Below are positions 25,382 to 34,300 of a DNA stretch of 64,000 nt, piece after piece. The DNA comes from Bacteroidota bacterium (GTDB taxonomy: Bacteria; Bacteroidota; Bacteroidia; 2-12-FULL-35-15), in assembly GCA_005772895.1 (NCBI GenBank), contig SXIH01000062.1:62001-126000 (forward strand), given 5' to 3'. The first letter of the stretch is position 1, and each line of letters starts with the position of its first letter. The position numbers and the translations under genes were made by a program. The notes beneath the pieces were generated by a model that did no database searches, was not told the origin of the DNA, and was given only the letters and a program-made list of their open reading frames with translations.

Positions 25382-27187
25382 ATGGCAAAAGAAACGTTAT
25401 TAGAAGTAAAAAATTTAGTTACCGAATTTCGAACAGAAGAGGAAACAGTAAAGGCCGTAAACGACATTTCGTTTACACTTTCTAAAGGCGAAACCATTGG
25501 TATTGTTGGCGAATCGGGCTCCGGCAAATCCGTTACTTCACTTTCCGTAATGCGTTTAATTCCAAATCCTCCGGGGAAAATTACCGGTGGACAAATCATT
25601 TATCATTCAAAAAGAAAAGGGGCTGTTGACATTGTAAAGCTTTCTGAGAAAGAGATGCGGGAACTTCGTGGAAACGAAATCGCAATGATTTTTCAAGAGC
25701 CAATGACATCTTTAAACCCTGTTTATACTTGCGGAGATCAGGTAATGGAAGCCATTTTGTTACACCAAAAGGTGAATAAAAAAGTGGCTAAAGAAATAAC
25801 TATTAACTTATTTAAAGAGGTTCAACTTCCTCGTCCTGACGATATTTTTGACAGTTATCCTCACCAAATATCAGGGGGTCAAAAACAACGTGTGATGATT
25901 GCCATGGCAATGAGCTGTAAGCCTAGCATTTTAATTGCTGATGAGCCAACTACCGCACTTGATGTTACTGTTCAGGCCACTATTCTTGATTTGATGCTGA
26001 AGCTTCAGCGCGAACACGATATGGGAATTATGTTTATTACACATGATTTGGGCGTAATTGCTGAGCTTGCCGACAAGGTGGTGGTAATGTATAAAGGAAA
26101 AATTGTTGAGCAAGGAAGCGTAATGGATATTTTTTCCAATCCAAGACACCCTTATACAAAAGGCCTTTTAGCTTGCCGGCCTCCATTAAACAAACGTTTA
26201 CATTGGTTGCCAACGGTTGCTGATTTTATGCAGACGAGCGATATGGGCGAAATGATTGAAAGCAAACAATCGGTAGAAGAAGTTACAAACAAACTTGTTG
26301 TTTCAAAAGCCGAAAGAGAAGACGCTCATAAAAAATTATATGCTAAACAACCTATTCTTCAAATCAAGAATTTAAAAACGTACTTCCCTATTAAAAAAGG
26401 AATTTTTGGGAAAGCGAAAGATTATGTAAAAGCTGTTGATGATGTTTCCTTTGATGTTTATCCTGGCGAAACACTTGGTTTGGTTGGCGAATCTGGTTGC
26501 GGAAAAACAACGCTGGGGAGAGCTGTTTTACGTTTGGTGGAACCAACTGGTGGAGAAGTTATTTTTAACGGAACAACAATTACTAATCTCGATTTAAAAA
26601 AATTACGCGATTTAAGAAAAGACATTCAAATCATTTTTCAAGATCCTTATTCTTCGCTTAATCCTCGTATTACTATAGGACAAGCCATTATGGAGCCCAT
26701 GCAAGTGCACGGGATTTTAGAAAACGATAAGGCGAGAAAAGAAAGAGTAATTGAATTGTTACAGCGCGTAAATATGAATGAGTCGCATTTTTACAGATAT
26801 CCACACGAATTTTCCGGAGGACAACGTCAGCGGATTTGTATAGCCAGAGCCTTAGCGCTTAAGCCTAAATTTATTATTTGTGATGAGTCTGTTTCTGCTT
26901 TGGACGTTTCTGTTCAGGCTCAGGTTCTAAACCTGCTCAACGAATTAAAAAGAGAGTTTGATTTTACCTATATTTTTATTTCTCACGACTTGTCTGTTGT
27001 AAAATTTATGAGCGACAGAATGGTTGTTATGAACAAAGGGAAAGTAGAAGAAATGGGAGATGCAGATGAAATTTACAATAACCCACAAACAGAATACACT
27101 AAGAATTTAATTAATTCTATTCCTAAAGGACAACTGGAAGATATTAAAGCTTCTATTGATAAAAAGAACAGCCTGCGTGTTCGTTAA
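25382..27187 (+). CDS. Peptide-type ABC transporter, fused dual ATPase (DppD-DppF type)
   Basis: One 601-residue chain carries two ATPase domains. The first has Walker A GESGSGKS, signature SGGQKQR and Walker B ILIADEPTTALD. The second has GESGCGKT, SGGQRQR and Walker B FIICDESVSALD. Both end with the extension NPRHPYTKGLLACRP or NPQTEYTKNLINSIP, typical of oligopeptide/dipeptide and nickel importers. It would power uptake of peptides with permeases and a binding protein encoded elsewhere; none lie in the window. The ATG at 25382 is chosen over a TTG two codons earlier. Walker B of the second domain has Ser after DE instead of Pro; the catalytic Glu is kept. Confidence 0.9.
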   Translation: MAKETLLEVKNLVTEFRTEEETVKAVNDISFTLSKGETIGIVGESGSGKSVTSLSVMRLIPNPPGKITGGQIIYHSKRKGAVDIVKLSEKEMRELRGNEIAMIFQEPMTSLNPVYTCGDQVMEAILLHQKVNKKVAKEITINLFKEVQLPRPDDIFDSYPHQISGGQKQRVMIAMAMSCKPSILIADEPTTALDVTVQATILDLMLKLQREHDMGIMFITHDLGVIAELADKVVVMYKGKIVEQGSVMDIFSNPRHPYTKGLLACRPPLNKRLHWLPTVADFMQTSDMGEMIESKQSVEEVTNKLVVSKAEREDAHKKLYAKQPILQIKNLKTYFPIKKGIFGKAKDYVKAVDDVSFDVYPGETLGLVGESGCGKTTLGRAVLRLVEPTGGEVIFNGTTITNLDLKKLRDLRKDIQIIFQDPYSSLNPRITIGQAIMEPMQVHGILENDKARKERVIELLQRVNMNESHFYRYPHEFSGGQRQRICIARALALKPKFIICDESVSALDVSVQAQVLNLLNELKREFDFTYIFISHDLSVVKFMSDRMVVMNKGKVEEMGDADEIYNNPQTEYTKNLINSIPKGQLEDIKASIDKKNSLRVR

Positions 27188-27208
27188 TTTCATACGCAAT
27201 TGTCAAAA

Positions 27209-29131
27209 ATGAACATTCAAAAAAAACGATTCGTTGTTTATTTCCTTTTTATTTTATTTGGCCTTTCCTTAGCATTTCTTTTTCTAAGAGACAAAAATCC
27301 CGCAGCAAACAGTGTTGCTTCCGAAGTAATTATAAAGAAGGACTCGATTGTTACCGTTTCATTTTTATCTGAATTTTTAAATATAGAAACAAACAACGAG
27401 AGTTTTGTTTCAGCAGAGAAAGCGCTTTCCGGGAAGCGCAGCTGTAAGCTTTCAAATGATGTCGAATTTGGAATTTCTGTAAGCAAGTTATTAAAAGACA
27501 TTCCGACTTTTAATAACTTAAAAAACATTTCAATAAAGCTTAATACTTTTTTTGGAAACGAAAACCCTGAGGCCTTGTATGTTTTATCAATAGATGATGC
27601 TAAAGGAAAAAATATATTTTGGGACGGGAAGCCTATCCTATATTCAAATTCAAATGATTGGACTGAATCAACGATCGACTTTGTGGTTCCTGCCGAATTT
27701 TTAAATCCCGACAATAAAATTGTTGTTTACCCTTGGAATAGAAATAAAAAATTGTTTTATGTGGATGATATAACAGTTGATTTTATTGGAACAGCTATTT
27801 ATAATGATGGCTCCAAAAATCAATCAGAAAAAACAAATGTGTTTTTAGATTTTGAAACAGAGGCGGGCTTATCGGGGGCCGACAATGTAAAAGAAACAAC
27901 AGCACATTCAGGAAAAATGGCTTGTGATTTAAGCGGGGGAAAAGAATATGGTCCGGTACTAAATAAAAAACTGAATGAATTTGGTTCTTCTTTTCCTAAA
28001 ATAGTTAGTTTAAGTATGTGGGTTTATCCGCTGACCGATAATCCCAACACCGTTCTTGTTGCTTCGGTTATTAATTCGAAAAACGAAACTGTTTATTGGG
28101 AAGGCAAAAGCACCGAAAACAAACCTTTCCCAAAAAACACCTGGACAAAAATTAACGCCTTGTTTAAATTACCCATTGAAAAATTTAATGCTGAAGATGT
28201 TTTGGGAATAAGCGTGTGGAACAAAGGAAAAACAGATGTTATTGTTGACGATGTAGAAATTGTTTATGGAGAAGGCGCTGAAAGAAGAGGCGAAGAATCC
28301 AAAGTTGATCCAATCTCTATTTATGAAAAACGTTTTGTTGCAGAAAAGAACAAACCTCCGTTTCAAACCATTTATTTTGAAAAACAAGAAGCAGGAAAAG
28401 AGTTAACAGATTTTTCTTCTGATAATTTTTTTATTGCAGGAAACTTTAATAATGATGCAAATGGCATTGATGAGATTCTTTGCATTGGCAAAAGCAAACA
28501 AGCAATGTATGCTTATGATTTGTCGATAAAAGCTTTCAAAAAAATATGGGAAAACAAAAATGCAGGCGACCAATTGTGGGATAAAGACAATTTTTATATG
28601 AGCTCAATCCGCAATGGTAAAACTTCAATTATTATTCAACCCAAAAATAAATCTATCGCTCAGGTTTTAAATTTTGATGGAAAAAACTGGAATAGTATAG
28701 GAGAACAAAAAGTAATTCCTACACCTGTCTACACAAATCCTGTCTGCGAATATTCAGGCAATTTTACTGCCGGCAAAAATCAAATTCTTAAACTTGACAG
28801 AAGCTGGCGGTTCGACCTGAAACTTATTGAAAATGATGTGATTCTTGGAAGTGTTGATTTTAAAGATTATCCGAATGATTATAATCCAAAATATTATGAA
28901 TTTGTAAAATTAATTCCTGGTAATTTTTTATCTTCGAAACAAACATCATTATTGGTAGTAATGTGTAATTGCGGGGATGTGAATTTTTCGGGCTTAGAGT
29001 GTAAACAAATAGAGGATTTGCCTTATTTGCCGAATAGCGTGCAACTGTATTCTATCGAAAAAGAAAAGGGTTTCACGCAGATTTCGCAAATTAACGCAGA
29101 CCTGCCTACCGGCAGGCAGGTAAAAAAATGA
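27209..29131 (+). CDS. Membrane-anchored protein with two WN-K beta modules
   Basis: I do not recognise this 640-residue protein as a whole. From the ATG at 27209 it has an N-terminal membrane segment (FVVYFLFILFGLSLAFLFL). Two similar beta-rich modules of about 145 residues follow (about 45-193 and 208-354). Each starts near a SAEKALSGKRSCKLS or TAHSGKMACDLS segment and ends with YPWNRNKKLFYVDDI or SVWNKGKTDVIVDDV. They look like carbohydrate-binding jelly rolls, but that is inference. The last third (FIAGNFNNDANGIDEILCIG) resembles FG-GAP/propeller text. The same module end occurs in two GT-C proteins of this window. The C-terminal residues DLPTGRQV come from an inserted palindromic repeat. 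The stop overlaps the ATG of the next gene (ATGA), so the pair is probably translationally coupled. Confidence 0.6.
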   Translation: MNIQKKRFVVYFLFILFGLSLAFLFLRDKNPAANSVASEVIIKKDSIVTVSFLSEFLNIETNNESFVSAEKALSGKRSCKLSNDVEFGISVSKLLKDIPTFNNLKNISIKLNTFFGNENPEALYVLSIDDAKGKNIFWDGKPILYSNSNDWTESTIDFVVPAEFLNPDNKIVVYPWNRNKKLFYVDDITVDFIGTAIYNDGSKNQSEKTNVFLDFETEAGLSGADNVKETTAHSGKMACDLSGGKEYGPVLNKKLNEFGSSFPKIVSLSMWVYPLTDNPNTVLVASVINSKNETVYWEGKSTENKPFPKNTWTKINALFKLPIEKFNAEDVLGISVWNKGKTDVIVDDVEIVYGEGAERRGEESKVDPISIYEKRFVAEKNKPPFQTIYFEKQEAGKELTDFSSDNFFIAGNFNNDANGIDEILCIGKSKQAMYAYDLSIKAFKKIWENKNAGDQLWDKDNFYMSSIRNGKTSIIIQPKNKSIAQVLNFDGKNWNSIGEQKVIPTPVYTNPVCEYSGNFTAGKNQILKLDRSWRFDLKLIENDVILGSVDFKDYPNDYNPKYYEFVKLIPGNFLSSKQTSLLVVMCNCGDVNFSGLECKQIEDLPYLPNSVQLYSIEKEKGFTQISQINADLPTGRQVKK

Positions 29132-29185
29132 AAAAAACAGATAATACACATAAAATAAATCTGCGAAAATCCGCGAAATCTGCGA
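29071..29185. repeat. Composite inverted repeat spanning the junction of two genes
   Basis: A central palindrome, CCTGCCTACCGGCAGGCAGG (29101-29120, with A and T at the ends), is flanked by inverted arms of the CGCAGATTTCGC type (29071-29100 and, reversed, 29157-29185: TCTGCG ... GCGAAATCTGCG). Both parts recall dispersed repeats I have seen in many Bacteroidota genomes. Here the left arm and the palindrome encode the last residues of one protein, and the right arm encodes residues 10-20 of the next (INLRKSAKSAS). Confidence 0.75.
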
Positions 29186-31116
29186 GCAAAATAGTTGTGC
29201 TTGTTGCAACCGTTTTGTTTTTATTTTCCTGCAACCAAAACCCAGAAAACACCTCAGAAACCCTAACCTGCTCTGAGTTTAGTATACAAAATTTTTCTCC
29301 TATCACTAATTGGCAACAAGACAGCATCACTAAAAAAACAATTTTCCTTGATTATAACAATGCAAATAGCGGATTTATTATCCCTTCAGTAAAAGATATT
29401 GCTGACGGATTGTTTGCTTTTGAATTCGAAGTAAAAAACAATGCTGCTGCTTCTCAAAATTTGTATTATAAAATTTACTACCAAAACGAAAGTTATAAAT
29501 TTGAAGAGTTCGATTCGCTTACAAAAGCAGAAAACATTTATGCTGAAGAAAATTTTTATGGCAGCTGGGAAAATACGAACACCACATTCAAAAAAATTGT
29601 TGTTGCTCCCGACAACAACTTCCATAAAATAGTAGACGAATTTCGCATTGTTGGAAATCCAAGAAACGAAGATCGATATTTTCACAATGGAGAAAATAAC
29701 AGATGGAAAAGAAACCCAAGAATGGGTAATTATTCTTTTCTGCTTGTTGTCGCTACTGAAAATGATTTGAAAAATATTCCCGAATACATTCAAAACATCA
29801 ACAAAAAAAACCAGTCTGCCGGACAGCCAGACAAAGAACATTTTGTTAGTCCGTATTACTTTTTTAATTACGGAGACAGAAATGGCTTAAAACAAACCAT
29901 TTCAACTATTTCTCAAACGCAACTAAAAATTATTGCACAACCAAATTTAGGCACGGGAATATACATAGATGATGCTCGTTTTAATGGGGAAATTGATAAA
30001 TCTAATTTTTGTGCTACTTGTGGACAAGATAGTAGTTTATATAAGAATGCTCCTGTTCAGCAATTCATCAATTACGTTGACTTGTCAACCAAGATGGACA
30101 ACATTCCTGTTATTGCGGATATTTTAAAAGACAATTACTCTAAGATGGATTATAATTGGAACCGTGCTTTTTATACAAAAGAAGAATTGATTCCTACGAT
30201 TTTACAAACGTCCCGACAACCGTGTGCAACTGTTTTTTCCGACCCTAAAGAAAAAAAGATTATCATCAAAAATCCAAAAACAAAATTTGGTGAATGGAAA
30301 AAAGAAAGTGTTGGAATTATTACCCGCCATGGATTAACTTATGGAAAATATCGTGTAAAAGTAAAGTTGACAGAATTGTTAAATAAAAACAATGTTTGGA
30401 ATGGATTAACAAATGCAATTTGGTTGATTACCCAAGGTGGTGAATGGAACAACAGAAGAGTTTGTAACAAAGATGGAGGCTACATGGCAAGCTATTGGGG
30501 TGGACCAAATGACAAGCGTGTTCCTGCGGTTGATTATTCAGAGATTGATTTTGAAATTCTAAAAACAACTCCTTATTGTCCAGACAATGCATTCCCGCCC
30601 GTATACAAAAATCCAGGTGATAATAATAAAAACATCAACAGTTGGAATATTTCTTTGCCAGAAGAAATAACAAATGCGGATGGAAACATAACGGTTGCTT
30701 GTACAAATTGGGATATGGCATGTCATGAGCCGAAAAACTTCGGTGTTGGATGTAATACAATTGCTTATCAAAATCAAACTTTTGAAACACATCGCTGGGA
30801 CCATAATTACCGGGCATTAAACCAAAGGAAAATAGAAAGTGATGATGAGTTATTTGGCGGGGATTATTTTTATTTTGAAATTGATTGGCGTCCAACAGAA
30901 ATTATCTGGCGCATCGGAGCCGAGCCAAGCAAAATGAGAGTTGTGGGTTATATGAACGATCAAGTAACATCTATCCCAAACAATCAAATGTTATTGATTA
31001 TTACACAAGAATACCACAATACAAAATGGTGGCCGGGAACGCCTTATTCACAAGACAACCTGCCTTTTCCTTTAAATGATATTCCGGGAGAAATTTATGA
31101 TTTAACGATTGAATAA
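29128..31116 (+). CDS. Lipoprotein with GH16-type glycoside hydrolase domain
   Basis: The 662-residue product has a lipobox FLFSC (Cys35) after an unusually long, repeat-derived N-region. Residues 40-290 form a beta-rich region of unknown type. From about 380 a GH16-like concanavalin fold follows (GIITRHGLTYGKYRVKVKL, NAIWLITQGG, then SEIDFEIL). The catalytic pattern E-I-D-F-E (Glu472, Asp474, Glu476) is the classical GH16 form. Such enzymes cleave beta-1,3/1,4-glucans, agar or carrageenan; the substrate here is unknown. The long insert between the core strands (about 476-560) is unusual. Surface or periplasmic. It is coupled to the upstream module protein and lies next to glycan acylation genes. 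Confidence 0.75.
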   Translation: MKKTDNTHKINLRKSAKSASKIVVLVATVLFLFSCNQNPENTSETLTCSEFSIQNFSPITNWQQDSITKKTIFLDYNNANSGFIIPSVKDIADGLFAFEFEVKNNAAASQNLYYKIYYQNESYKFEEFDSLTKAENIYAEENFYGSWENTNTTFKKIVVAPDNNFHKIVDEFRIVGNPRNEDRYFHNGENNRWKRNPRMGNYSFLLVVATENDLKNIPEYIQNINKKNQSAGQPDKEHFVSPYYFFNYGDRNGLKQTISTISQTQLKIIAQPNLGTGIYIDDARFNGEIDKSNFCATCGQDSSLYKNAPVQQFINYVDLSTKMDNIPVIADILKDNYSKMDYNWNRAFYTKEELIPTILQTSRQPCATVFSDPKEKKIIIKNPKTKFGEWKKESVGIITRHGLTYGKYRVKVKLTELLNKNNVWNGLTNAIWLITQGGEWNNRRVCNKDGGYMASYWGGPNDKRVPAVDYSEIDFEILKTTPYCPDNAFPPVYKNPGDNNKNINSWNISLPEEITNADGNITVACTNWDMACHEPKNFGVGCNTIAYQNQTFETHRWDHNYRALNQRKIESDDELFGGDYFYFEIDWRPTEIIWRIGAEPSKMRVVGYMNDQVTSIPNNQMLLIITQEYHNTKWWPGTPYSQDNLPFPLNDIPGEIYDLTIE

Positions 31117-31156
31117 GTTTGTCTACAAGGCTATTGTTTATTAATATTTATTACGA

Positions 31157-31164
31157 TAAATTTG
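31157..31164 (+). promoter_or_regulatory. -7 box before the MntA gene
   Basis: TAAATTTG is a full TAnnTTTG match that ends five bases before the annotated ATG (31169). Transcription would start at about that ATG or after it, so either the mRNA is leaderless or translation starts at the ATG at 31196. Confidence 0.4.
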
Positions 31165-31168
31165 TGCT

Positions 31169-31480
31169 ATGCAACAAAAGGTTCAAAATAAAGAAATGCT
31201 TCTATCTATAATTGCGAATAATCGTTCACGTATTCGTAATTATGGTGTGCACGCTATTGGCCTTTTTGGTTCATTTGCCCGGAATGAACAAACCGAACAA
31301 AGTGATGTTGATTTGTTAATTGACTTCGAAGCTGATAAAGAAACTTACCGCAATTTTATTAATCTTGCTTACTATATGGAAGAACTTCTCGGCAGAAAAG
31401 TTGAAGTTGTTACTCGTAACGGTCTAAGCCCATATATTGGTCCTCGAATATTAAAGGAGGTGCAAAATGTTCCACTCTAA
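31169..31480 (+). CDS. mntA: MntA-type nucleotidyltransferase antitoxin
   Basis: The 103-residue minimal nucleotidyltransferase has the motif GLFGSFARNEQTEQSDVDLLID (GSF-x-RxE then DVD). In characterised MntA/HepT pairs this enzyme adds AMP to the HepT toxin and so blocks its RNase activity. It overlaps the HepT gene by 14 bases, as is usual. Start: the ATG at 31169 is only four bases after a -7 box. An internal ATG at 31196 would remove nine residues outside the conserved core and fits the promoter better. Confidence 0.85.
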   Translation: MQQKVQNKEMLLSIIANNRSRIRNYGVHAIGLFGSFARNEQTEQSDVDLLIDFEADKETYRNFINLAYYMEELLGRKVEVVTRNGLSPYIGPRILKEVQNVPL

Positions 31481-31808
31481 TACAGAACTATTAAAACATA
31501 TTTTAGACGAAATTCGTTTCGTGTTGCATGCTACAAATAATAAAACAAGAGACGAGCTAATTGAAAACGAAATTCTCAAGCGTGCAGTGATCCGCAGTCT
31601 CGAAATTATAGGAGAGGCTAGTAAAAAAATAGACCCGGATTTTAAATTACTTCACCCACAAATAGACTGGCGCGGAATGACCGGCACAAGAGACAAACTT
31701 ATTCACGATTATTTTGGAGTAAATTATATTATTGTCTGGGATATTATAGAAAATGAATTGCCTTCACTAAGAGATTTTATAGAACACTTGCTTTCTCAGG
31801 AAAAATAA
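31467..31808 (+). CDS. hepT: HepT-type ribonuclease toxin (DUF86)
   Basis: The 113-residue all-helical protein carries the HEPN active-site motif R-x4-H-x-Y as RDKLIHDYF, and the usual upstream text (AVIRSLEIIGEASKKI, IDWRGMTGTRDK). HepT toxins cut RNA and are neutralised by AMP addition to the Tyr by MntA. The active residues are intact, so the pair should work. It lies between a GH16 gene and the acylation genes, ten bases before the latter. Confidence 0.88.
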   Translation: MFHSNTELLKHILDEIRFVLHATNNKTRDELIENEILKRAVIRSLEIIGEASKKIDPDFKLLHPQIDWRGMTGTRDKLIHDYFGVNYIIVWDIIENELPSLRDFIEHLLSQEK

Positions 31809-31818
31809 TTCGTCTTTA

Positions 31819-33177
31819 ATGAGCCTATCCACAGAAACAAGTCTTAAAAAATATAAAAACAGAATTTTTTTCTTCTTTCTTCTGTTGCTATTTCTCCCCC
31901 TATTTCAGCTTGTTCTTCCCTTTTCAAAAGAAACTCCTTTAGATGGCGTTGATCCACCTCCTCCTCTGCCCGAGTTTTCTGTCGAAATGTGGCTGAACGA
32001 GGAATATCAAAAAAATTATTCTATATCGTTTGAACAAAATATTGGTTTTCACTCATCACTAGTTCGCTTGCGTAATCAAATCAATTATTCCGTTTTTAGT
32101 TTTTCAGATATTGCTGATGTTGTTGTGGGAAAAGAAGGTTATGTTTTTTTGAAGCCTTACACAACTGCTGTAACGGGGGCAGATTTTGTTGGAGACGAAT
32201 ATATAACTATTCAAACTCAAAAAATGAAAACGATTCAAACCGAATTAAAGAAAAAAAACATCGATTTTTTTGTCGTTTTGGCTCCCGGGAAAGGAAGTTT
32301 TTATTCCGAGTATATTCCCGATGAAATTATGAAAAGCGCGAAGCCTGATAGCACAAATTATACTTGCTATAAAAAAAGATTTATAGAACAAGGAGTAAAT
32401 TGCCTGGATTTAAGTTCATATTTTTTGTCTATTAAAAATTCTGAAAAGCATCCCCTCTATTCAACAACTGGAGTTCACTGGACAGAATACAGCTGCTATA
32501 TTGCGAGCAAAGAAATTGTAGCTTACATTGAAAAAATCAGAAAAATAAATCTGCCGGAAATAAATCTGAAGTCTATTGAAATGATTAATTTGTCCGGCAA
32601 CCGTAGTAGCGATTATGACGCTGCCTGTTTGATGAACATTTTTGCTACAGTTCCCCACCCGACTTATGCAATACCCAAACTACAGTATGTTTCAGACACA
32701 ACAACAACAAAGCCTCGTTTTTTATGTATTGCTGACAGCTATTTTGCCGGAATCACAAACACGGGTATTCCTTCTAAAGTTTTTGCCGACTATCAATATT
32801 GGTTATATTACGATAGAATTTACCAAAGCTATTTAAAAGAAAAAAAAGTTGCCGAATTGAATTTGAAAAGTGAAATAGAAAAAAAAGATGTTGTCTGCTT
32901 GTTAGCAACAGATGCCTCATTGGCTCCGTTCCCTTTTGGATTTGTTGACAAGGTTTATGAGCTTTATTCAAAAAAAGATGCAAATTATTATACTTTAAAA
33001 AATAAAGAGTTTCGCTATTTTATATTAAACGCTATAGAAAATATTCATAAAAACAAAGAATGGAAAAATCAACTTGTAGAAAGTGCCAAAAGAAAAAACA
33101 TATCTGAGTTGGATGAGTTTATTGAAAATGCAGTCTGGTTATATAAAGAAAAAGAAATAAAATTAAAAAGTGAATAA
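31819..33177 (+). CDS. AlgX/DltD-like SGNH acyltransferase partner with helical tail
   Basis: The 452-residue product has an N-terminal membrane anchor (FFFFLLLLFLPLFQL). A periplasmic SGNH-like domain follows, with NIGFHSSLVRLRNQINYSVF, VVVGKEGYVFL, VVLAPGKGSFYSEYIP, TTGVHWTEY (His220) and IADSYFAG (Ser307). This fits the AlgX-related group that passes acyl groups from an MBOAT protein to a polysaccharide. The Asp of the usual DxHW motif is Gly here (GVHW). The last 50 residues form a helical tail (KNKEWKNQLVESAKRKNI, Glu414-Trp415) that recurs in two glycosyltransferases nearby. It heads a three-gene unit with overlaps of 8 and 1 bases. Confidence 0.75.
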   Translation: MSLSTETSLKKYKNRIFFFFLLLLFLPLFQLVLPFSKETPLDGVDPPPPLPEFSVEMWLNEEYQKNYSISFEQNIGFHSSLVRLRNQINYSVFSFSDIADVVVGKEGYVFLKPYTTAVTGADFVGDEYITIQTQKMKTIQTELKKKNIDFFVVLAPGKGSFYSEYIPDEIMKSAKPDSTNYTCYKKRFIEQGVNCLDLSSYFLSIKNSEKHPLYSTTGVHWTEYSCYIASKEIVAYIEKIRKINLPEINLKSIEMINLSGNRSSDYDAACLMNIFATVPHPTYAIPKLQYVSDTTTTKPRFLCIADSYFAGITNTGIPSKVFADYQYWLYYDRIYQSYLKEKKVAELNLKSEIEKKDVVCLLATDASLAPFPFGFVDKVYELYSKKDANYYTLKNKEFRYFILNAIENIHKNKEWKNQLVESAKRKNISELDEFIENAVWLYKEKEIKLKSE

Positions 33178-34300
33178 CCTGAAAAAATATTTATTTGTTT
33201 GTTTGTTGTTTGCTTGTTTGGTTCCGGCAATTCAAAAGCAGTTTTCATTTATCAATATTACAAAGTTAAATGGCTGGTTTAAAGCAAAGGAGATACCTGA
33301 ATTTACATGGGGTTCATGGTTTTCCGGAAAATTTCAACCAGCTTTTGACAAGAGCTTAGAAACAAATATTGGTTTTCGTCCTTCATTTGTTAGGGTCAAC
33401 AATCAAATAAATTACAGTATCTATAATTTTGCTACTTCTAAAAATGTAATTGTTGGTAAAGAGGATTATCTTTTTGAAGAAGGATATATTACCGGATATA
33501 TGGGTGTTTATCCTGTAGATTCCAATGCGGTTAAACTTAAAATTGCTAAAGCCGAATTCGTACATCGCGAACTGGAAAAAAGAGGAAAACATTTGCTAAT
33601 AGTTTTGGCTCCCGGGAAAGCTTCTTTTTATCCTGAAAATATTCCTTATCAGTATTTTCCTGAAAATAAAAAAACATCTCATTATGATTTATATTCAAAA
33701 TATCTCAAAAGTTCCCACCTACATTATATCGACTTCAACGAATACTTTAAAAAGCTAAAAGGCAAAACACCTTATCCTTTGTATCCAAAACAAGGAACCC
33801 ACTGGAGTGTTTATGGGGCAACGCTGGCAATGGATTCGCTTCTCAAATACATTAAGTATAATTTTAAATATAATCTTCCACAAATTCAAATAACAAAAAT
33901 TGAACTTCCTGATAGTTGCCGAGATACTGATTATGATATGGGTGCCGTTATGAATATAATGTTTCCAATGGAGCATGATAAATTGGCTTATCCTAAAATA
34001 GAGTTCGAAAGTGATAGTTCACTTTTTCGTCCATCTGTTATTTCTATGGGTGATAGTTATTTTTGGACATTTTTTGGAATGGGGCTCAACACAAAGGCAT
34101 TTAAGGAACATGAATTCTGGTATTACAATGAACTTAATTATATTGATGGTGTAGGCGAAACTCCCGTTGTACAAGCAAACACAGCAAATACAATTTTAAA
34201 AAAAGATCTTGTAATAATTATGCAAACCGAAGCTTTTTATCATGGCTTTGGAAAGAATTTTATTGAATGTGCTTACGAACAATTAAAAAACAAACAATAA
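33170..34300 (+). CDS. Second AlgX/DltD-like SGNH acyltransferase partner
   Basis: The 376-residue protein is a paralogue of the upstream one: NIGFRPSFVRVNNQINYSIY, NVIVGKEDYLFEEGYI, IVLAPGKASFYPENIP, KQGTHWSVYG (His211), TDYDMGAVMNI and ISMGDSYFWT (Ser296). The catalytic Ser and His are kept; the Asp of DxHW is Gly (GTHW). It starts with GTG at 33170, overlapping the upstream gene by eight bases. It has an N-terminal signal anchor but lacks the helical tail of its neighbour. Two such proteins with one MBOAT suggest two acceptors or a two-step transfer. Confidence 0.75.
   Translation: MNNLKKYLFVCLLFACLVPAIQKQFSFINITKLNGWFKAKEIPEFTWGSWFSGKFQPAFDKSLETNIGFRPSFVRVNNQINYSIYNFATSKNVIVGKEDYLFEEGYITGYMGVYPVDSNAVKLKIAKAEFVHRELEKRGKHLLIVLAPGKASFYPENIPYQYFPENKKTSHYDLYSKYLKSSHLHYIDFNEYFKKLKGKTPYPLYPKQGTHWSVYGATLAMDSLLKYIKYNFKYNLPQIQITKIELPDSCRDTDYDMGAVMNIMFPMEHDKLAYPKIEFESDSSLFRPSVISMGDSYFWTFFGMGLNTKAFKEHEFWYYNELNYIDGVGETPVVQANTANTILKKDLVIIMQTEAFYHGFGKNFIECAYEQLKNKQ

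Noticed and set aside
25382..27187. DES in place of DEP in the second Walker B of the ABC ATPase as a defect
   Set aside because: The catalytic Glu is kept and this Ser is, as far as I recall, found in many homologues.
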